Positions 7,537 to 16,992 of a DNA stretch of 64,000 bases are shown here, piece after piece. The notes below the pieces were generated by a model, which worked only from the letters and a program-made list of their open reading frames with translations, did no database searches and was not told where the DNA came from. The stretch spans positions 109,473-173,472 of the forward strand of contig NZ_FWFZ01000009.1 of NCBI RefSeq assembly GCF_900172355.1, given 5' to 3'. The position numbers were made by a program, and so were the translations under genes. Each line of letters opens with the position of its first letter. Position 1 is the stretch's first letter. Source of the stretch: Roseisalinus antarcticus. GTDB lineage: Bacteria > Pseudomonadota > Alphaproteobacteria > Rhodobacterales > Rhodobacteraceae.

Positions 7537-9930
7537 ATGACCCTGTCCCCCCGTTTCGCCGCGTGGTTCGCCGCCAGAGGATGGCAGCCCCATCCCCACC
7601 AGCTCGACATGCTGGCGAAAGCGGATGCGCCCGCGCTTCTGCTCATCGCGCCCACGGGCGGCGGCAAGACGTTGGCCGGGTTCCTGCCCACGCTGACCGA
7701 TCTGGCCGAGGGCGGGCACGCAGGGTTGCACACGCTATATGTCAGCCCGCTCAAGGCGCTGGCCGCCGACATTCGCCGTAACCTCACCACGCCCGTGGAG
7801 GAGATGGCGCTGCCGATCCGGATCGAGGACCGCACCGGCGACACCTCCGCCACGCGCAAGAAGCGCCAGCGGGCCGATCCGCCCCATATCCTGCTGACCA
7901 CGCCGGAAAGCCTCGCGCTGCTGACCTCCTACGAGGATGCCCCGCGCATGTTCGCGGGCCTAAAGCGCGTCATCATCGACGAGATCCACGCCCTGTCCGA
8001 AAGCAAGCGCGGCGATCAGCTGATGCTGGCCCTCTCGCGGCTCGACGCCATGGCCCCCGGCCTGCGCCGGGTGGGCCTGTCGGCGACGGTCGAGAACCCG
8101 GCCGCGCTTGCCTCGGAACTGGCCCGCCATCCAGAGCCTTGCGAGATCCTGCACGCCGATCCCGGCCCCGATCCCGACATCGCCATGCTGGTCACCGAAG
8201 AACGCCCGCCCTGGGCCGGCGGCGGCGCGAAATACGCGATCCCGGCGGTCCTGCGAGAGGTCAAGCGGCACAAGACCACGCTGATCTTTCACAACACCCG
8301 CGCCCAGGCCGAGATCTTCTTTCACAACCTCTGGCTCGCCAATGACGAGGATCTGCCCATCGGCATCCACCATGGCTCGCTCTCGCGCGAACAGCGCGAG
8401 CGGGTCGAGGGCGCCATGGTCGCGGGCCAGCTGCGCGCCATCGTCTGCACCGGGTCCCTCGATCTGGGCATCGACTGGGGCGACGTCGACCTGGTGATCC
8501 AGATCGGGGCGCCGAAGAACGTCAAACGCCTGATCCAGCGTATCGGCCGGGCCAATCACCGCTACAACGCCCCGTCCAAGGCGCTGCTGGTGCCGGCGAA
8601 CCGCTTCGAGATCGTCGAATGTGTCGCCGCCCTCGAAGCCGCCCGCGACCACGATCTGGACGGAGACCCAAAGGGCCCGGGCCCCCGCGACGTGCTCTGC
8701 CAGCACATCCTGATCCGCGCCTGCGCCGGCCCGTTCGACGCGACCGAGCTCTATCGCGAGGTCAAGACCGTCGGCGCCTATGCCGGTATCTCCCGCGCGG
8801 GCTACGACGATTGCCTCGATTTCTGCGCCACGGGGGGCTATGCTCTTCGGGCCTATGACAAGTGGCAAAGACTGAAGCAGACCAACGGCTTGTGGCATCT
8901 GCGCGACCCCCGCGCCTCGCAACGGATCCGCATGAACCTCGGCACGATCCAGGACACAGATACGCTCAAGGTGCGCCTGCGCGGCCGCGGCAAGCCCCTC
9001 GGCGAGGTCGAGGAGAGCTTCGCCGCTACGCTCACCCAGGGCGACACCTTCCTGATCGGCGGCGAGGTCGTCCGCTACGAGGGCCTGCGCGAGCTGACCG
9101 TCGAAGTCTCCCGCCGCGCCGACAAGCAGCCCAAGATCGCGACCTTCATGGGCACGAAATTCGCGACCTCCACCCAGCTGTCCCAGCGGATCCTGCGGAT
9201 GTTCCGTCAGAGTAGCTGGCCGGAGCTGCCAGGCCATACCGCCGGCTGGCTCGCGCTTCAGCGCAGGGTCTCGAAACTGCCCGAGGCGGACCGCATCCTG
9301 GTGGAGACCTTCCCACACGACGGGCGCAACCACCTCTGCGCCTACGGCTTTGCCGGCCGCAACGCCCAGGCGACGCTTGGCCTGCTGCTGACCCAGCGGA
9401 TGGAGGAACAGGGCCTGCACCCGATGGGCTTCGTCGCGACCGATTATGCCACCCTGGTCTGGGGTCTGGACCTGGTGACCGATCCTGCCCCCCTGTTCGC
9501 CCCCGACGCCCTGCGCGAGGATTTCGAACGCTGGCTCGGGGGCAACGCGGTGATGAAGCGCACCTTCCGCGCCTCGGCCACGATCGCCGGCCTGATCGAG
9601 CGCAACACCCCGGCCGCCCGCAAGACCGGCCGCCAGGCCACCTTCTCGTCCGACATCCTCTACGACACGCTCACCAGATACGATCCCGACCACCTCCTGC
9701 TACGCATCACCCGCGAAGAAGCCCTGCGCGGCCTCGTCGATTTCGGCCGGATCGAGGAGATGCTTGCGCGAACGGCCGGCGCCATCGACCACGCCCCCCT
9801 CGACCGGGTCACCCCCCTCGCCGCCCCGCTCTTCCTCGAGCCAGGCCGGGTTCCGGTCCAGGCCTCCGGTGCCCAGCGACTGATGGAGGAAGAGGCCGCC
9901 CGCCTGATGGCCGCCGCGGGACTCGACTAG
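7537..9930 (+). CDS. Lhr-type DEXH-box helicase of the ligase-associated DNA repair cassette
   Basis: 797 residues. Walker A APTGGGKT (38-45), DEIH box (148-151), and the helicase C-terminal motifs around RLIQRIGRANHR identify a superfamily 2 Lhr-like helicase. Its length and the following pdeM gene match the 'ligase-associated DNA damage response' helicase of bacterial four-gene cassettes (exonuclease, ATP-dependent ligase, helicase, PdeM). The exonuclease and ligase genes are not next to it here. Start ATG at 7537 has no clear Shine-Dalgarno sequence. Expected action: 3'-to-5' unwinding during repair, from family knowledge. Confidence 0.9.
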   Translation: MTLSPRFAAWFAARGWQPHPHQLDMLAKADAPALLLIAPTGGGKTLAGFLPTLTDLAEGGHAGLHTLYVSPLKALAADIRRNLTTPVEEMALPIRIEDRTGDTSATRKKRQRADPPHILLTTPESLALLTSYEDAPRMFAGLKRVIIDEIHALSESKRGDQLMLALSRLDAMAPGLRRVGLSATVENPAALASELARHPEPCEILHADPGPDPDIAMLVTEERPPWAGGGAKYAIPAVLREVKRHKTTLIFHNTRAQAEIFFHNLWLANDEDLPIGIHHGSLSREQRERVEGAMVAGQLRAIVCTGSLDLGIDWGDVDLVIQIGAPKNVKRLIQRIGRANHRYNAPSKALLVPANRFEIVECVAALEAARDHDLDGDPKGPGPRDVLCQHILIRACAGPFDATELYREVKTVGAYAGISRAGYDDCLDFCATGGYALRAYDKWQRLKQTNGLWHLRDPRASQRIRMNLGTIQDTDTLKVRLRGRGKPLGEVEESFAATLTQGDTFLIGGEVVRYEGLRELTVEVSRRADKQPKIATFMGTKFATSTQLSQRILRMFRQSSWPELPGHTAGWLALQRRVSKLPEADRILVETFPHDGRNHLCAYGFAGRNAQATLGLLLTQRMEEQGLHPMGFVATDYATLVWGLDLVTDPAPLFAPDALREDFERWLGGNAVMKRTFRASATIAGLIERNTPAARKTGRQATFSSDILYDTLTRYDPDHLLLRITREEALRGLVDFGRIEEMLARTAGAIDHAPLDRVTPLAAPLFLEPGRVPVQASGAQRLMEEEAARLMAAAGLD

Positions 9931-9931
9931 G

Positions 9932-9970
9932 CTTCATTGCCTTGCAATATCCCCGCCGGAGGCATCCCCG
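9932..9970 (+). repeat. Dispersed leader repeat A, copy 1 (upstream of pdeM)
   Basis: One of three copies in the window. It begins CTTCATTGCC, has 6 variable bases, then the 20-base core TATCCCCGCCGGAGGCATCC. It lies 40 nt before the pdeM ATG, in the same orientation, and starts directly after the helicase stop codon. Other copies: 30626-30664 (-) and 46121-46160 (+). Function unknown. Confidence 0.85.
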
Positions 9971-10010
9971 GCTTGCCACAGGCGGCCCCCTCTGACAGAC
10001 AGAACAGACC

Positions 10011-10670
10011 ATGAACGCATATTTCGTCACCTTGCTCGATCAAGCGCTCCGGGCCCTGCCCTCGGGCGCCCTGCACTGGCCCGCACAAAGGCTGCTCTGC
10101 GTCTCCGACCTGCACCTCGGCAAATCGGACCGGATCGCCCGGCGCGACGGCCGCATGTTGCCGCCCTACGAGACGCAGGCCACGCTTGCCCGTCTCGACG
10201 CCGATATCGCGGCCCTCGACCCGGCTCATGTCGTCTGCCTCGGCGACAGTTTCGACGACCTCGCGGGCGAGGCGTCGCTGGACGAGGGTGAGCGGCTCTG
10301 GATCACCCGGCTGCAGGCGGGGCGGGACTGGACCTGGATCGAGGGCAACCATGATCCCGGCCCGCTGACCCTCGGCGGGGCCCACCGAGCAGAGCTGCGC
10401 ATCGAAACGCTCGTGTTCCGGCACATAGCGCAAGAGGGGGCAACGGGCGAAGTGTCGGGGCATTACCACCCGAAATGCCGCCTGCGCGGCACCGGTGGCG
10501 GGCGTCCGGCTTTCCTGATGGATGCACATCGGCTGATCCTGCCCGCGTACGGCACCTATACCGGCGGTCTGGCCTGCACCGACCCCGCGCTTCAACGCCT
10601 GCTCGCCGATCCGGCGCTGGCAATCCTGACCGGGCCGCGGGCGGTGCCGGTGCCCCTGCCGCGCCCCTAG
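10011..10670 (+). CDS. pdeM: PdeM-type metallophosphoesterase (ligase-associated DNA repair endonuclease)
   Basis: 219 residues with the full calcineurin-like metallophosphoesterase motif set in order: SDLHLGK (32-38), GDSFDD (78-83), GNHD (112-115) and SGHYHPK (149-155). These supply the two-metal site. PdeM is the phosphoesterase member of the ligase-associated repair cassette and follows the helicase gene here, 80 nt downstream. The leader holds dispersed repeat A. Its stop is embedded in CTAG at 10667-10670, which also supplies the TAG of the convergent CDGSH gene. Confidence 0.88.
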   Translation: MNAYFVTLLDQALRALPSGALHWPAQRLLCVSDLHLGKSDRIARRDGRMLPPYETQATLARLDADIAALDPAHVVCLGDSFDDLAGEASLDEGERLWITRLQAGRDWTWIEGNHDPGPLTLGGAHRAELRIETLVFRHIAQEGATGEVSGHYHPKCRLRGTGGGRPAFLMDAHRLILPAYGTYTGGLACTDPALQRLLADPALAILTGPRAVPVPLPRP

Positions 10671-11311
10671 CTCTCGGCCGGCCCCGGGGCCGCGAACCCG
10701 GCCCGGCTGTGGCTGCCGTCGCAAAACGGCTTGTTCGCGGACTGGCCACAGCGGCAGAAGAACAATCGCTCGCCCCGGGCAATCCGGCCACCGGTCCCCG
10801 TGACCACCTCGCAGGGGCCAACCACGCCAAGCGGTCCGTTCTCCAGGGGACGGATCGACACGCTGTCGCCGGCCGCCTGCGTCGGCGGGTCCGTGACCTC
10901 GGGTGCGGGCTCGCCGGTCGCGGCAAAGCCTTCTTCCACATGGGAATTATCGCAATAGGGCTTGCGCTTGGACTTGCCGCAACGGCAGAGCGTGGCGCGC
11001 GGCATCTTCTCGCCGTCCACCTGCAGCCCGCCATTGAATGCCAGCGGCCCGTTCTCTCGGACCCTGACGATGGCCCGTGCGGGCGGGGTCTCCTCCTCCA
11101 CCCCATCCTTGCGGGCATAGCTCAGCGCCCCGGACGGGCAGGTGCGAATCATTGCCGCGATCTCTTCGGCCGGTGCGGCATCGGGCGAGACCCAGGGCCG
11201 CCGCTCGGGGTCGAAGACCTGCGGCAGTTTCAGAAAGCAATTCCGCGCATGGATACAGCGCCCCATGTCGAAGGCGATCTCGATATCCGCTCCGGTGTAA
11301 CGCCTGACCAT
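10667..11311 (-). CDS. Fused ferredoxin-like (Fer4_19) and double CDGSH iron-sulfur protein
   Basis: 214 residues with three predicted metal-binding units. Residues 1-65 carry Cys19, Cys25 and Cys58 in a (4Fe-4S) mono-cluster-like pattern ending CPSGAL. Residues about 80-130 hold one CDGSH motif (Cys109, Cys111, Cys120, His124; CDNSH) and about 155-205 a second (Cys186, Cys188, Cys197, His201; CDGSH). All cluster ligands are present in both CDGSH units. It lies 34 nt downstream of folD on the same strand, so they may be cotranscribed. A redox or Fe-S storage role is inferred; no substrate can be named. Confidence 0.85.
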   Translation of the reverse strand: MVRRYTGADIEIAFDMGRCIHARNCFLKLPQVFDPERRPWVSPDAAPAEEIAAMIRTCPSGALSYARKDGVEEETPPARAIVRVRENGPLAFNGGLQVDGEKMPRATLCRCGKSKRKPYCDNSHVEEGFAATGEPAPEVTDPPTQAAGDSVSIRPLENGPLGVVGPCEVVTGTGGRIARGERLFFCRCGQSANKPFCDGSHSRAGFAAPGPAES

Positions 11312-11345
11312 TGGAAAACTCCTTGTTTGCCTGGACGTATTCTTG

Positions 11346-12239
11346 TCAGACAGTCAGCCCCTCCGGCTCTGCAATTCCGTTCGCACGGCAGCAGGCGGTC
11401 ACGGTATTGGCCAGCAGGCAGGCGATGGTCATCGGGCCCACCCCGCCCGGCACCGGCGTGATCGCACCGGCCCGCGCCGAGGCGCTCTCGAAATCCACGT
11501 CGCCCACAAGGCGGGTCTTGCCGCCCTCGCCCGGCACACGGTTCATGCCCACATCGATCACCGTCGCCCCGGCCTTGATCCAGTCACCCCGAACCATTTC
11601 GGTCCGACCAACCGCCACGACGACGATATCGGCCCGCCGCACGACATCGGCGAGGTCCCGGGTCCGCGAATGGGCCATGGTCACCGTGCAGGAGTCGCCC
11701 AGCAGCAACATGGCCATTGGCTTGCCGACGATATTGGAGCGCCCGACAACGACCGCCTCCAACCCCGACAGCGACCCGAGCTGGGCGCGGAGCATCATCA
11801 GACAGCCCAGCGGGGTGCAGGGCACCATCGCCTTCTGCCCTGTACCCAGCAGACCCACGTTCGAAATGTGAAAGCCGTCCACATCCTTCGCCGGGTCGAT
11901 CGCATTGATCACCAGGTCGGAATTCAGATGAGGCGGAAGCGGTAACTGCACAAGAATGCCATGAACTTCGGGATCGCCGTTCAGCGTCTCGACGAGCGCC
12001 AGCAGATCGGCCTCTGACGTCTCGGCGGGCAGCCGATGTTCGAATGAGGCCATTGCGACCTCCAGCGTCATCTTGCCCTTCGATCGGACGTAGACCTGGC
12101 TGGCCGGATCCTCACCCACCAGAACCACCGCAAGACCGGGCTTAAGCCCATGATCCTCGCGCAGGCGGGCCACATGGCCCGCGACCTTTTCCCGAATGGA
12201 AGCTGCGAAGGCCTTGCCGTCTATGATTTGCGCCGTCAT
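11346..12239 (-). CDS. folD: Bifunctional methylenetetrahydrofolate dehydrogenase/cyclohydrolase FolD
   Basis: 297 residues from the ATG at 12239 (protein opening [12 protein letters not shown], as in FolD); an upstream in-frame ATG at 12284 is unlikely. Recognisable family stretches include the substrate/NADP region [21 protein letters not shown] and the cofactor loop [13 protein letters not shown]. The enzyme interconverts methylene-, methenyl- and formyl-tetrahydrofolate in the cytoplasm. The formate-THF ligase gene is the next gene upstream on the same strand, so the pair makes a C1 route from formate to methylene-THF. Confidence 0.95.
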   Translation of the reverse strand: MTAQIIDGKAFAASIREKVAGHVARLREDHGLKPGLAVVLVGEDPASQVYVRSKGKMTLEVAMASFEHRLPAETSEADLLALVETLNGDPEVHGILVQLPLPPHLNSDLVINAIDPAKDVDGFHISNVGLLGTGQKAMVPCTPLGCLMMLRAQLGSLSGLEAVVVGRSNIVGKPMAMLLLGDSCTVTMAHSRTRDLADVVRRADIVVVAVGRTEMVRGDWIKAGATVIDVGMNRVPGEGGKTRLVGDVDFESASARAGAITPVPGGVGPMTIACLLANTVTACCRANGIAEPEGLTV

Positions 12240-12509
12240 TCCCGTCTCCTGCCTTGGGGCGGCACAAGGATCGGACCCTTGCATAGCGCCGCCGATAGAG
12301 CCACCACAGCAACGCCGCGATTATCCGTCCCGCGACACCGCAACCGAAGCAGAGCCCAACTTCTTCGCTGCCTTAATATCCAAATCCTGCCGGCACCACC
12401 CGATTTGCGGCCATTGGGCCCGCATTCGCGCCAATCGCCGAAGATGCACCGGAAACCGGCCCTTGCGCCAGGTGTCGCTCTCCGGCTGGCTCGCCACGTT
12501 GATTTTCGG
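12240..12509. other. Intergenic region between fhs and folD, no gene seen
   Basis: 270 nt between two genes on the minus strand. Open frames crossing it are run-offs from shadow frames and have no start, signal or family features. I see no strong terminator hairpin with a T-run and no convincing promoter, so a separate folD promoter here is possible but not shown. Confidence 0.5.
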
Positions 12510-14186
12510 TCAGAAGAGGCCCTCGATCAGTCCCTCCGCGTTCAGCCGAATACTCTCGGCAGAGGGGACGCGGGGCAGGCCCGGCATCGTCATGATCTCT
12601 CCGCAGATGACCACGATGAAGCCCGCGCCCGCGGCCAGGCGCACCTCCCGGACAGGCACGCTGTGGCCGGACGGGGCGCCGCGCCGCGCGGGGTCGGTCG
12701 AAAAGCTGTACTGGGTCTTGGCCATGCAGATCGGCAAGTGGCCGTGACCCTCCGCCTCCCACGCGGCCAGCTGTGCGCGGACGGACTTGTCCGCCGTCAC
12801 CTCGCCCGCGTGATAGATCCGGGTGGCAATGGTCTCGATCTTCTCCCACAGGGGCATCTCGTCGGGGTAGAGCGGGGCAAACTGCGCCGTGCCGCCCTCG
12901 GCCATCTCGACGACCTTGCGGGCCAGCGCCTCGGTTCCCGCCCCGCCCTGCGCCCAGTGGGTGCACAGAATCGCCTCGACCCCCTGTTCGGCGACATAGG
13001 CCTTGACGGCGGCGAGCTCTGCCTCGGTATCTCCGAGGAAATGATTGATCGCGACGACCACCGGCACGCCGAACTGCGCGAGGTTGGCGATATGGCGGCC
13101 GACGTTGGGACATCCCGCCTCGATGGCCGCGACATTCTCTTGCCCGAGGTCGTCCTTTGCGACGCCGCCATTCATCTTGATCGCGCGGCAGGTCGCCACC
13201 AGGACCACCGCGTCCGGCGAGAGGCCGGCCTTGCGGCACTTGATGTCCATGAACTTCTCGGCCCCGAGATCGGCGCCGAAGCCCGCCTCGGTCACCACGT
13301 AATCCGCAAGTTTCAGCGCCGTCGTCGTTGCCATGACCGAGTTGCAGCCATGGGCGATATTGGCGAAGGGTCCGCCGTGGACGAAGGCTGGATTGTTTTC
13401 CAGCGTCTGAACCAGGTTCGGCTGGAGCGCATCCTTGAGCAGGACCGTCATCGCGCCATCGGCCTTGATGTCTCGCGCGGTCACGGGAGACTTGTCCCGG
13501 CGATAGGCCACGATCATGTCGCCCAGCCGCCGCTCCAGGTCGCCAAGCGACGTCGCAAGGCAAAGGATCGCCATGACCTCGGAGGCGACGGTGATGTCGA
13601 AGCCGGTCTGCCGCGGAAAGCCGTTCGACACCCCGCCCAGCGAGGTGACCGTGTCGCGCAGGGCGCGGTCGTTCATGTCGAGCACCCGGCGCCAGACCAC
13701 GCGCCTCTGGTCGATCTCGAGCCCGTTGCCCCAGTAGATGTGGTTGTCGATCATCGCCGAAAGCAGGTTGTGGGCGCTGGTGATCGCGTGGAAATCGCCG
13801 GTGAAATGGAGGTTCATGTCCTCCATTGGCACGATCTGCGCGTGACCGCCCCCGGCCGCCCCGCCCTTCATCCCGAAATTCGGGCCGAGCGAGGCTTCGC
13901 GGATGCACACCGCCGCCCGCTGGCCGATCCGGTTGAGACCGTCGCCGAGACCGACTGTCGTGGTGGTCTTGCCCTCGCCCGCCGGGGTCGGGTTGATGGC
14001 CGTCACGAGGATCAGCTTGCCGGTGGCGTGGTTCCGCACACTTTCGATCAGGCGCTGGGATACCTTGGCCTTGTCATGGCCGTAGGGCACGAGATCCTCG
14101 GCCCCGATGCCGAGTTTCGCGCCGATCTCCTGTATGGGCAGCTTGTGCGCCGCCCGGGCGATCTCGATGTCGGTCTGATGTGCCAC
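12510..14186 (-). CDS. fhs: Formate-tetrahydrofolate ligase
   Basis: 558 residues from a GTG at 14186, the usual length of the family (about 556-560). A purine-rich stretch (AGGGGGAGGGGGA) lies just upstream; the longer opening to 14309 would add 41 unrelated residues. The ATP-binding loop TPAGEGKT is at 67-74. The enzyme makes 10-formyl-THF from formate, THF and ATP. With folD downstream it can feed formate into the C1 pool, common in marine roseobacters that oxidise methylated compounds; that metabolic link is inferred. Confidence 0.95.
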   Translation of the reverse strand: MAHQTDIEIARAAHKLPIQEIGAKLGIGAEDLVPYGHDKAKVSQRLIESVRNHATGKLILVTAINPTPAGEGKTTTTVGLGDGLNRIGQRAAVCIREASLGPNFGMKGGAAGGGHAQIVPMEDMNLHFTGDFHAITSAHNLLSAMIDNHIYWGNGLEIDQRRVVWRRVLDMNDRALRDTVTSLGGVSNGFPRQTGFDITVASEVMAILCLATSLGDLERRLGDMIVAYRRDKSPVTARDIKADGAMTVLLKDALQPNLVQTLENNPAFVHGGPFANIAHGCNSVMATTTALKLADYVVTEAGFGADLGAEKFMDIKCRKAGLSPDAVVLVATCRAIKMNGGVAKDDLGQENVAAIEAGCPNVGRHIANLAQFGVPVVVAINHFLGDTEAELAAVKAYVAEQGVEAILCTHWAQGGAGTEALARKVVEMAEGGTAQFAPLYPDEMPLWEKIETIATRIYHAGEVTADKSVRAQLAAWEAEGHGHLPICMAKTQYSFSTDPARRGAPSGHSVPVREVRLAAGAGFIVVICGEIMTMPGLPRVPSAESIRLNAEGLIEGLF

Positions 14187-14247
14187 GTGGATTGTCCCCC
14201 TCCCCCTGCCGCGCCCCGGATCTGGCCGAGAATCGCAAATCTTCGCC

Positions 14248-14859
14248 CTAGGCCGTCGCCAAAGCCTGTCGAGCCTGCTCGGGCTGCCAGGCCCGTTGTT
14301 CGGGAACATGAAGCCGCATCCGGTCCCCCACGCGCAACACGCCCGCCCGCTCGACCCAGGCGGTCACGCCGCGTTTTCCCTCGGCCACCGGCTTGAATCG
14401 CTTGCCGTGGCCGGGACGCGCGGCTTCGATTGTCATCGCGGGAAACTGGCAGGGCCCGTTCTGCAGATCGATGGTCACGGTAGTGCCACTTTCGGACTGG
14501 AGCCGCGCGGCGGGCGGCAGATGGCTGAAATCGGCAATCCCGGAGACGACGATGGAGGCCCCGAGCCAGGCAGGGTCCAGCGCATCCAGCCCGAGATCCG
14601 TGGCGATCTCAGCAATCTCCTCGGCGGAGAGGATCGACATTTGGCGGGTGTTGCGGATCTCGGTGCCGCGAGGATATTGCCCAAGAACCCGACTGCAGGA
14701 CGGTCGGGTCAGACCGGCGTGAAACTCGCCCTCGAAACCGGCCAGTGTCAGCGGCATCTCGTCAATCGCCTCGGCACTGATCTCCTTGGTGTCCCGGTCG
14801 GTGACCCGGCCGAGCCATGTGATCGTCGCGAAATGGTCTGTGGGGATCAAAGCGGGCAT
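14248..14859 (-). CDS. MOSC domain protein
   Basis: 203 residues from the ATG at 14859, preceded by AAGGAGTG at good spacing. The sequence has MOSC-domain character (stretches [19 protein letters not shown] and NGPC with Cys137, the likely cofactor or sulfur-carrying cysteine). Stand-alone MOSC proteins are usually involved in molybdenum-cofactor sulfur chemistry or reduction of N-hydroxylated compounds, but no partner is nearby. It is followed by fhs 61 nt downstream and preceded by a cluster of hairpins after ftsH. Confidence 0.8.
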   Translation of the reverse strand: MPALIPTDHFATITWLGRVTDRDTKEISAEAIDEMPLTLAGFEGEFHAGLTRPSCSRVLGQYPRGTEIRNTRQMSILSAEEIAEIATDLGLDALDPAWLGASIVVSGIADFSHLPPAARLQSESGTTVTIDLQNGPCQFPAMTIEAARPGHGKRFKPVAEGKRGVTAWVERAGVLRVGDRMRLHVPEQRAWQPEQARQALATA

Positions 14860-14898
14860 CGTCAGGCACTCCTTTGCACCGACTTTGACCCGCAAGTA

Positions 14899-14938
14899 GG
14901 GCCGCCGCAACCCGATCCTTTCGGATGTGCGGCGGCCC
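14899..14938. other. GC-rich hairpin between ftsH and the MOSC gene
   Basis: Arms GGGCCGCCGCA (14899-14909) and TGCGGCGGCCC (14928-14938) are perfectly complementary over 11 bp, with an 18-nt loop that could itself pair. No T-run follows on either strand, so it is not a textbook terminator. It directly adjoins twin-palindrome repeat B. Confidence 0.75.
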
Positions 14939-14986
14939 AGAATTTTCGCCGAAAATTCTGTACAGATTATTCGCGAATAATCTGTA
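14939..14986. repeat. Twin-palindrome repeat B, copy 1 (downstream of ftsH)
   Basis: Two adjacent palindromes one base apart: 14939-14959 with arms AGAATTTTCG/CGAAAATTCT around one base, and 14961-14986, a perfect 26-bp palindrome with inner arm CAGATTATTCG. The same pair, in the same order and spacing, occurs at 57536-57580. It starts 9 nt after the ftsH stop. It may act as a transcript 3'-end structure; no function is known to me. Confidence 0.85.
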
Positions 14987-14994
14987 GCCCGGTA

Positions 14995-16911
14995 TCAGGC
15001 CGACGGTTCGGGTTCGAGCCCGCCATCCCGGGGTTTGCGGGACTTGGTCGTCTTCGGGATCGCCGTGATCGAGCTGCCCCCCGAGGGCGGCGTATCGTCC
15101 GCATCGTCGTTGCGATTCAGAGGCTCGCCCGCGATGACCTTGGTGATCTCGTTCCCGGTCAGGGTTTCGTATTCCAGAAGGCCCTGCGCCAACCGCTCCA
15201 GATCCTCGCGCTTTTCGGTGAGGACCCGCTTGGCGGTCTCATAGCCCGTATCGATGATCTGTTTCACCTTGTCGTCGATGATCTTCTGCGTCGCAGCGGA
15301 ATGGTTGGTTCCGCCGCCATAGGCGCCCAGATAGCTCTGTTGCTCATTCGCATAATCGACGTAGCCCAGCTCTTCGGCAAAACCGAATTGCGTGACCATG
15401 GCCCGCGCAATCTTCGACACCTGCTGGATGTCCGATGCTGCCCCGGAGGTCACATTATCAAGGCCGAACACAAGCTCCTCGGCCACGCGCCCACCCATCG
15501 CCATCGCGATCTTCGAAGTGTATTTCGTAAAGCTCACCGACAGCTGGTCCCGCTCCGGAAGCGACAGCACGAGGCCCAGTGCACGGCCGCGCGGGATGAT
15601 CGTCGCCTTGTGGATCGGATCATGCTGCGGGACGTTAATGCCGACAATCGCATGGCCGGCCTCATGGTAGGCCGTCAGCTTCTTCTCGTCCTCGGACATG
15701 ACCATCGACCGCCGTTCGGCGCCCATCATGACCTTGTCCTTGGCGCTTTCGAAATCGATCATTGTCACAAACCGCCGGCCCACGCGGGCGGCCATCAGCG
15801 CGGCCTCGTTCACCAGGTTCGCGAGGTCGGCGCCCGAGAAGCCGGGCGTGCCGCGGGCGATGATGCGCAGGTCCACATCCGGTCCCAGGGGCACCTTGCG
15901 GGCGTGCACGCCAAGGATCTTCTCGCGGCCCTTGATGTCAGGGTTCGGCACCTGCACCTGTCGGTCGAACCGGCCCGGGCGCAGCAGCGCGGGGTCGAGC
16001 ACGTCGGGCCGGTTGGTGGCCGCCACGATGATGATGCCCTCATTGGCCTCGAAGCCGTCCATCTCGACCAGCAGCTGGTTCAGCGTCTGTTCGCGCTCGT
16101 CGTTGCCACCGCCGTAGCCCACGCCACGCGACCGGCCCACGGCGTCGATCTCGTCGATGAAGACGATGCAGGGTGCGTTCTTCTTGGCCTGCTCGAACAT
16201 GTCGCGCACGCGGCTGGCGCCGACGCCCACGAACATCTCGACGAAATCGGACCCCGAGATGGTGAAGAACGGCACGCCCGCCTCGCCCGCAATCGCGCGG
16301 GCCAGAAGGGTCTTGCCGGTGCCCGGCGGGCCGACAAGCAGCGCGCCTTTCGGGATCTTGCCGCCAAGGCGGGAGAATTTCTGCGGGTTGCGCAGGAACT
16401 CGACGATCTCTTCCAGCTCTTCCTTGGCCTCGTCAATGCCGGCCACGTCGTCGAAGGTGACGCGCCCGTGCTTTTCGGTCAGCAGCTTGGCACGAGACTT
16501 GCCAAAGCCCATGGCGCCGCCGCGCCCGCCGCCCTGCATCCGATTCATGAAGTAGATCCAGACACCGATCAGCAGAAGGAACGGCAGCAGCCCGATCAGG
16601 AACGAAGTAAAGCCGTTCTGCTCTTGGCTTTTCGCCGTCACGGGGATGTCGCGGTCGATCAGAAGATCGGTGACGGCGGCGTCCTCGGGCTTGATCGCCA
16701 CGTAGTCACGGCCATCCGCCCCGCGATAGCGGATCTGCTCACCGTCGATCGTGACCGAGCCCACGCCGCCGTTCTCGACGGACTGGACGAAGTCCGAATA
16801 GCTGCGAGAGGTTGACTGCATCGTGCTCTGGCCACCCGAGAACAGGTTGAACAGTGCAAGGATGAGCAGGAATAGGACGACCCAGAATGCCAGATTTCGC
16901 GCGTTGCCCAA
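14995..16911 (-). CDS. ftsH: ATP-dependent zinc metalloprotease FtsH
   Basis: 638 residues. Two membrane segments (about 8-24 and 103-121) bracket a small periplasmic domain. The AAA module has Walker A GPPGTGKT (194-201), Walker B with DEID (253-256) and the arginine-finger region LRPGRFDR. The zinc protease motif is HEAGH (416-420). FtsH degrades misfolded membrane proteins and regulators from the cytoplasmic face. It is 81 nt downstream of tilS, a conserved pairing. Repeat B and a GC hairpin follow its stop, so these may form the 3' end of the transcript. Confidence 0.97.
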   Translation of the reverse strand: MGNARNLAFWVVLFLLILALFNLFSGGQSTMQSTSRSYSDFVQSVENGGVGSVTIDGEQIRYRGADGRDYVAIKPEDAAVTDLLIDRDIPVTAKSQEQNGFTSFLIGLLPFLLLIGVWIYFMNRMQGGGRGGAMGFGKSRAKLLTEKHGRVTFDDVAGIDEAKEELEEIVEFLRNPQKFSRLGGKIPKGALLVGPPGTGKTLLARAIAGEAGVPFFTISGSDFVEMFVGVGASRVRDMFEQAKKNAPCIVFIDEIDAVGRSRGVGYGGGNDEREQTLNQLLVEMDGFEANEGIIIVAATNRPDVLDPALLRPGRFDRQVQVPNPDIKGREKILGVHARKVPLGPDVDLRIIARGTPGFSGADLANLVNEAALMAARVGRRFVTMIDFESAKDKVMMGAERRSMVMSEDEKKLTAYHEAGHAIVGINVPQHDPIHKATIIPRGRALGLVLSLPERDQLSVSFTKYTSKIAMAMGGRVAEELVFGLDNVTSGAASDIQQVSKIARAMVTQFGFAEELGYVDYANEQQSYLGAYGGGTNHSAATQKIIDDKVKQIIDTGYETAKRVLTEKREDLERLAQGLLEYETLTGNEITKVIAGEPLNRNDDADDTPPSGGSSITAIPKTTKSRKPRDGGLEPEPSA

Positions 16912-16992
16912 GGAATTCTCCCGTAGAATTGCGTCTGCCCGGGACTCCTCTCCTGGGCGCTAGGTGTCAAGATAGGCATTGGGGCGATTTCT

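Noticed and set aside
12150..16815. Long open frames on the plus strand across fhs, the MOSC gene and ftsH.
   Set aside because: They are antisense to well-supported genes and show shadow composition, with no signals or motifs.
16965..16970. TTGACA on the minus strand upstream of ftsH, as a possible -35.
   Set aside because: No acceptable -10 at 16-18 nt; a single hexamer is not enough.
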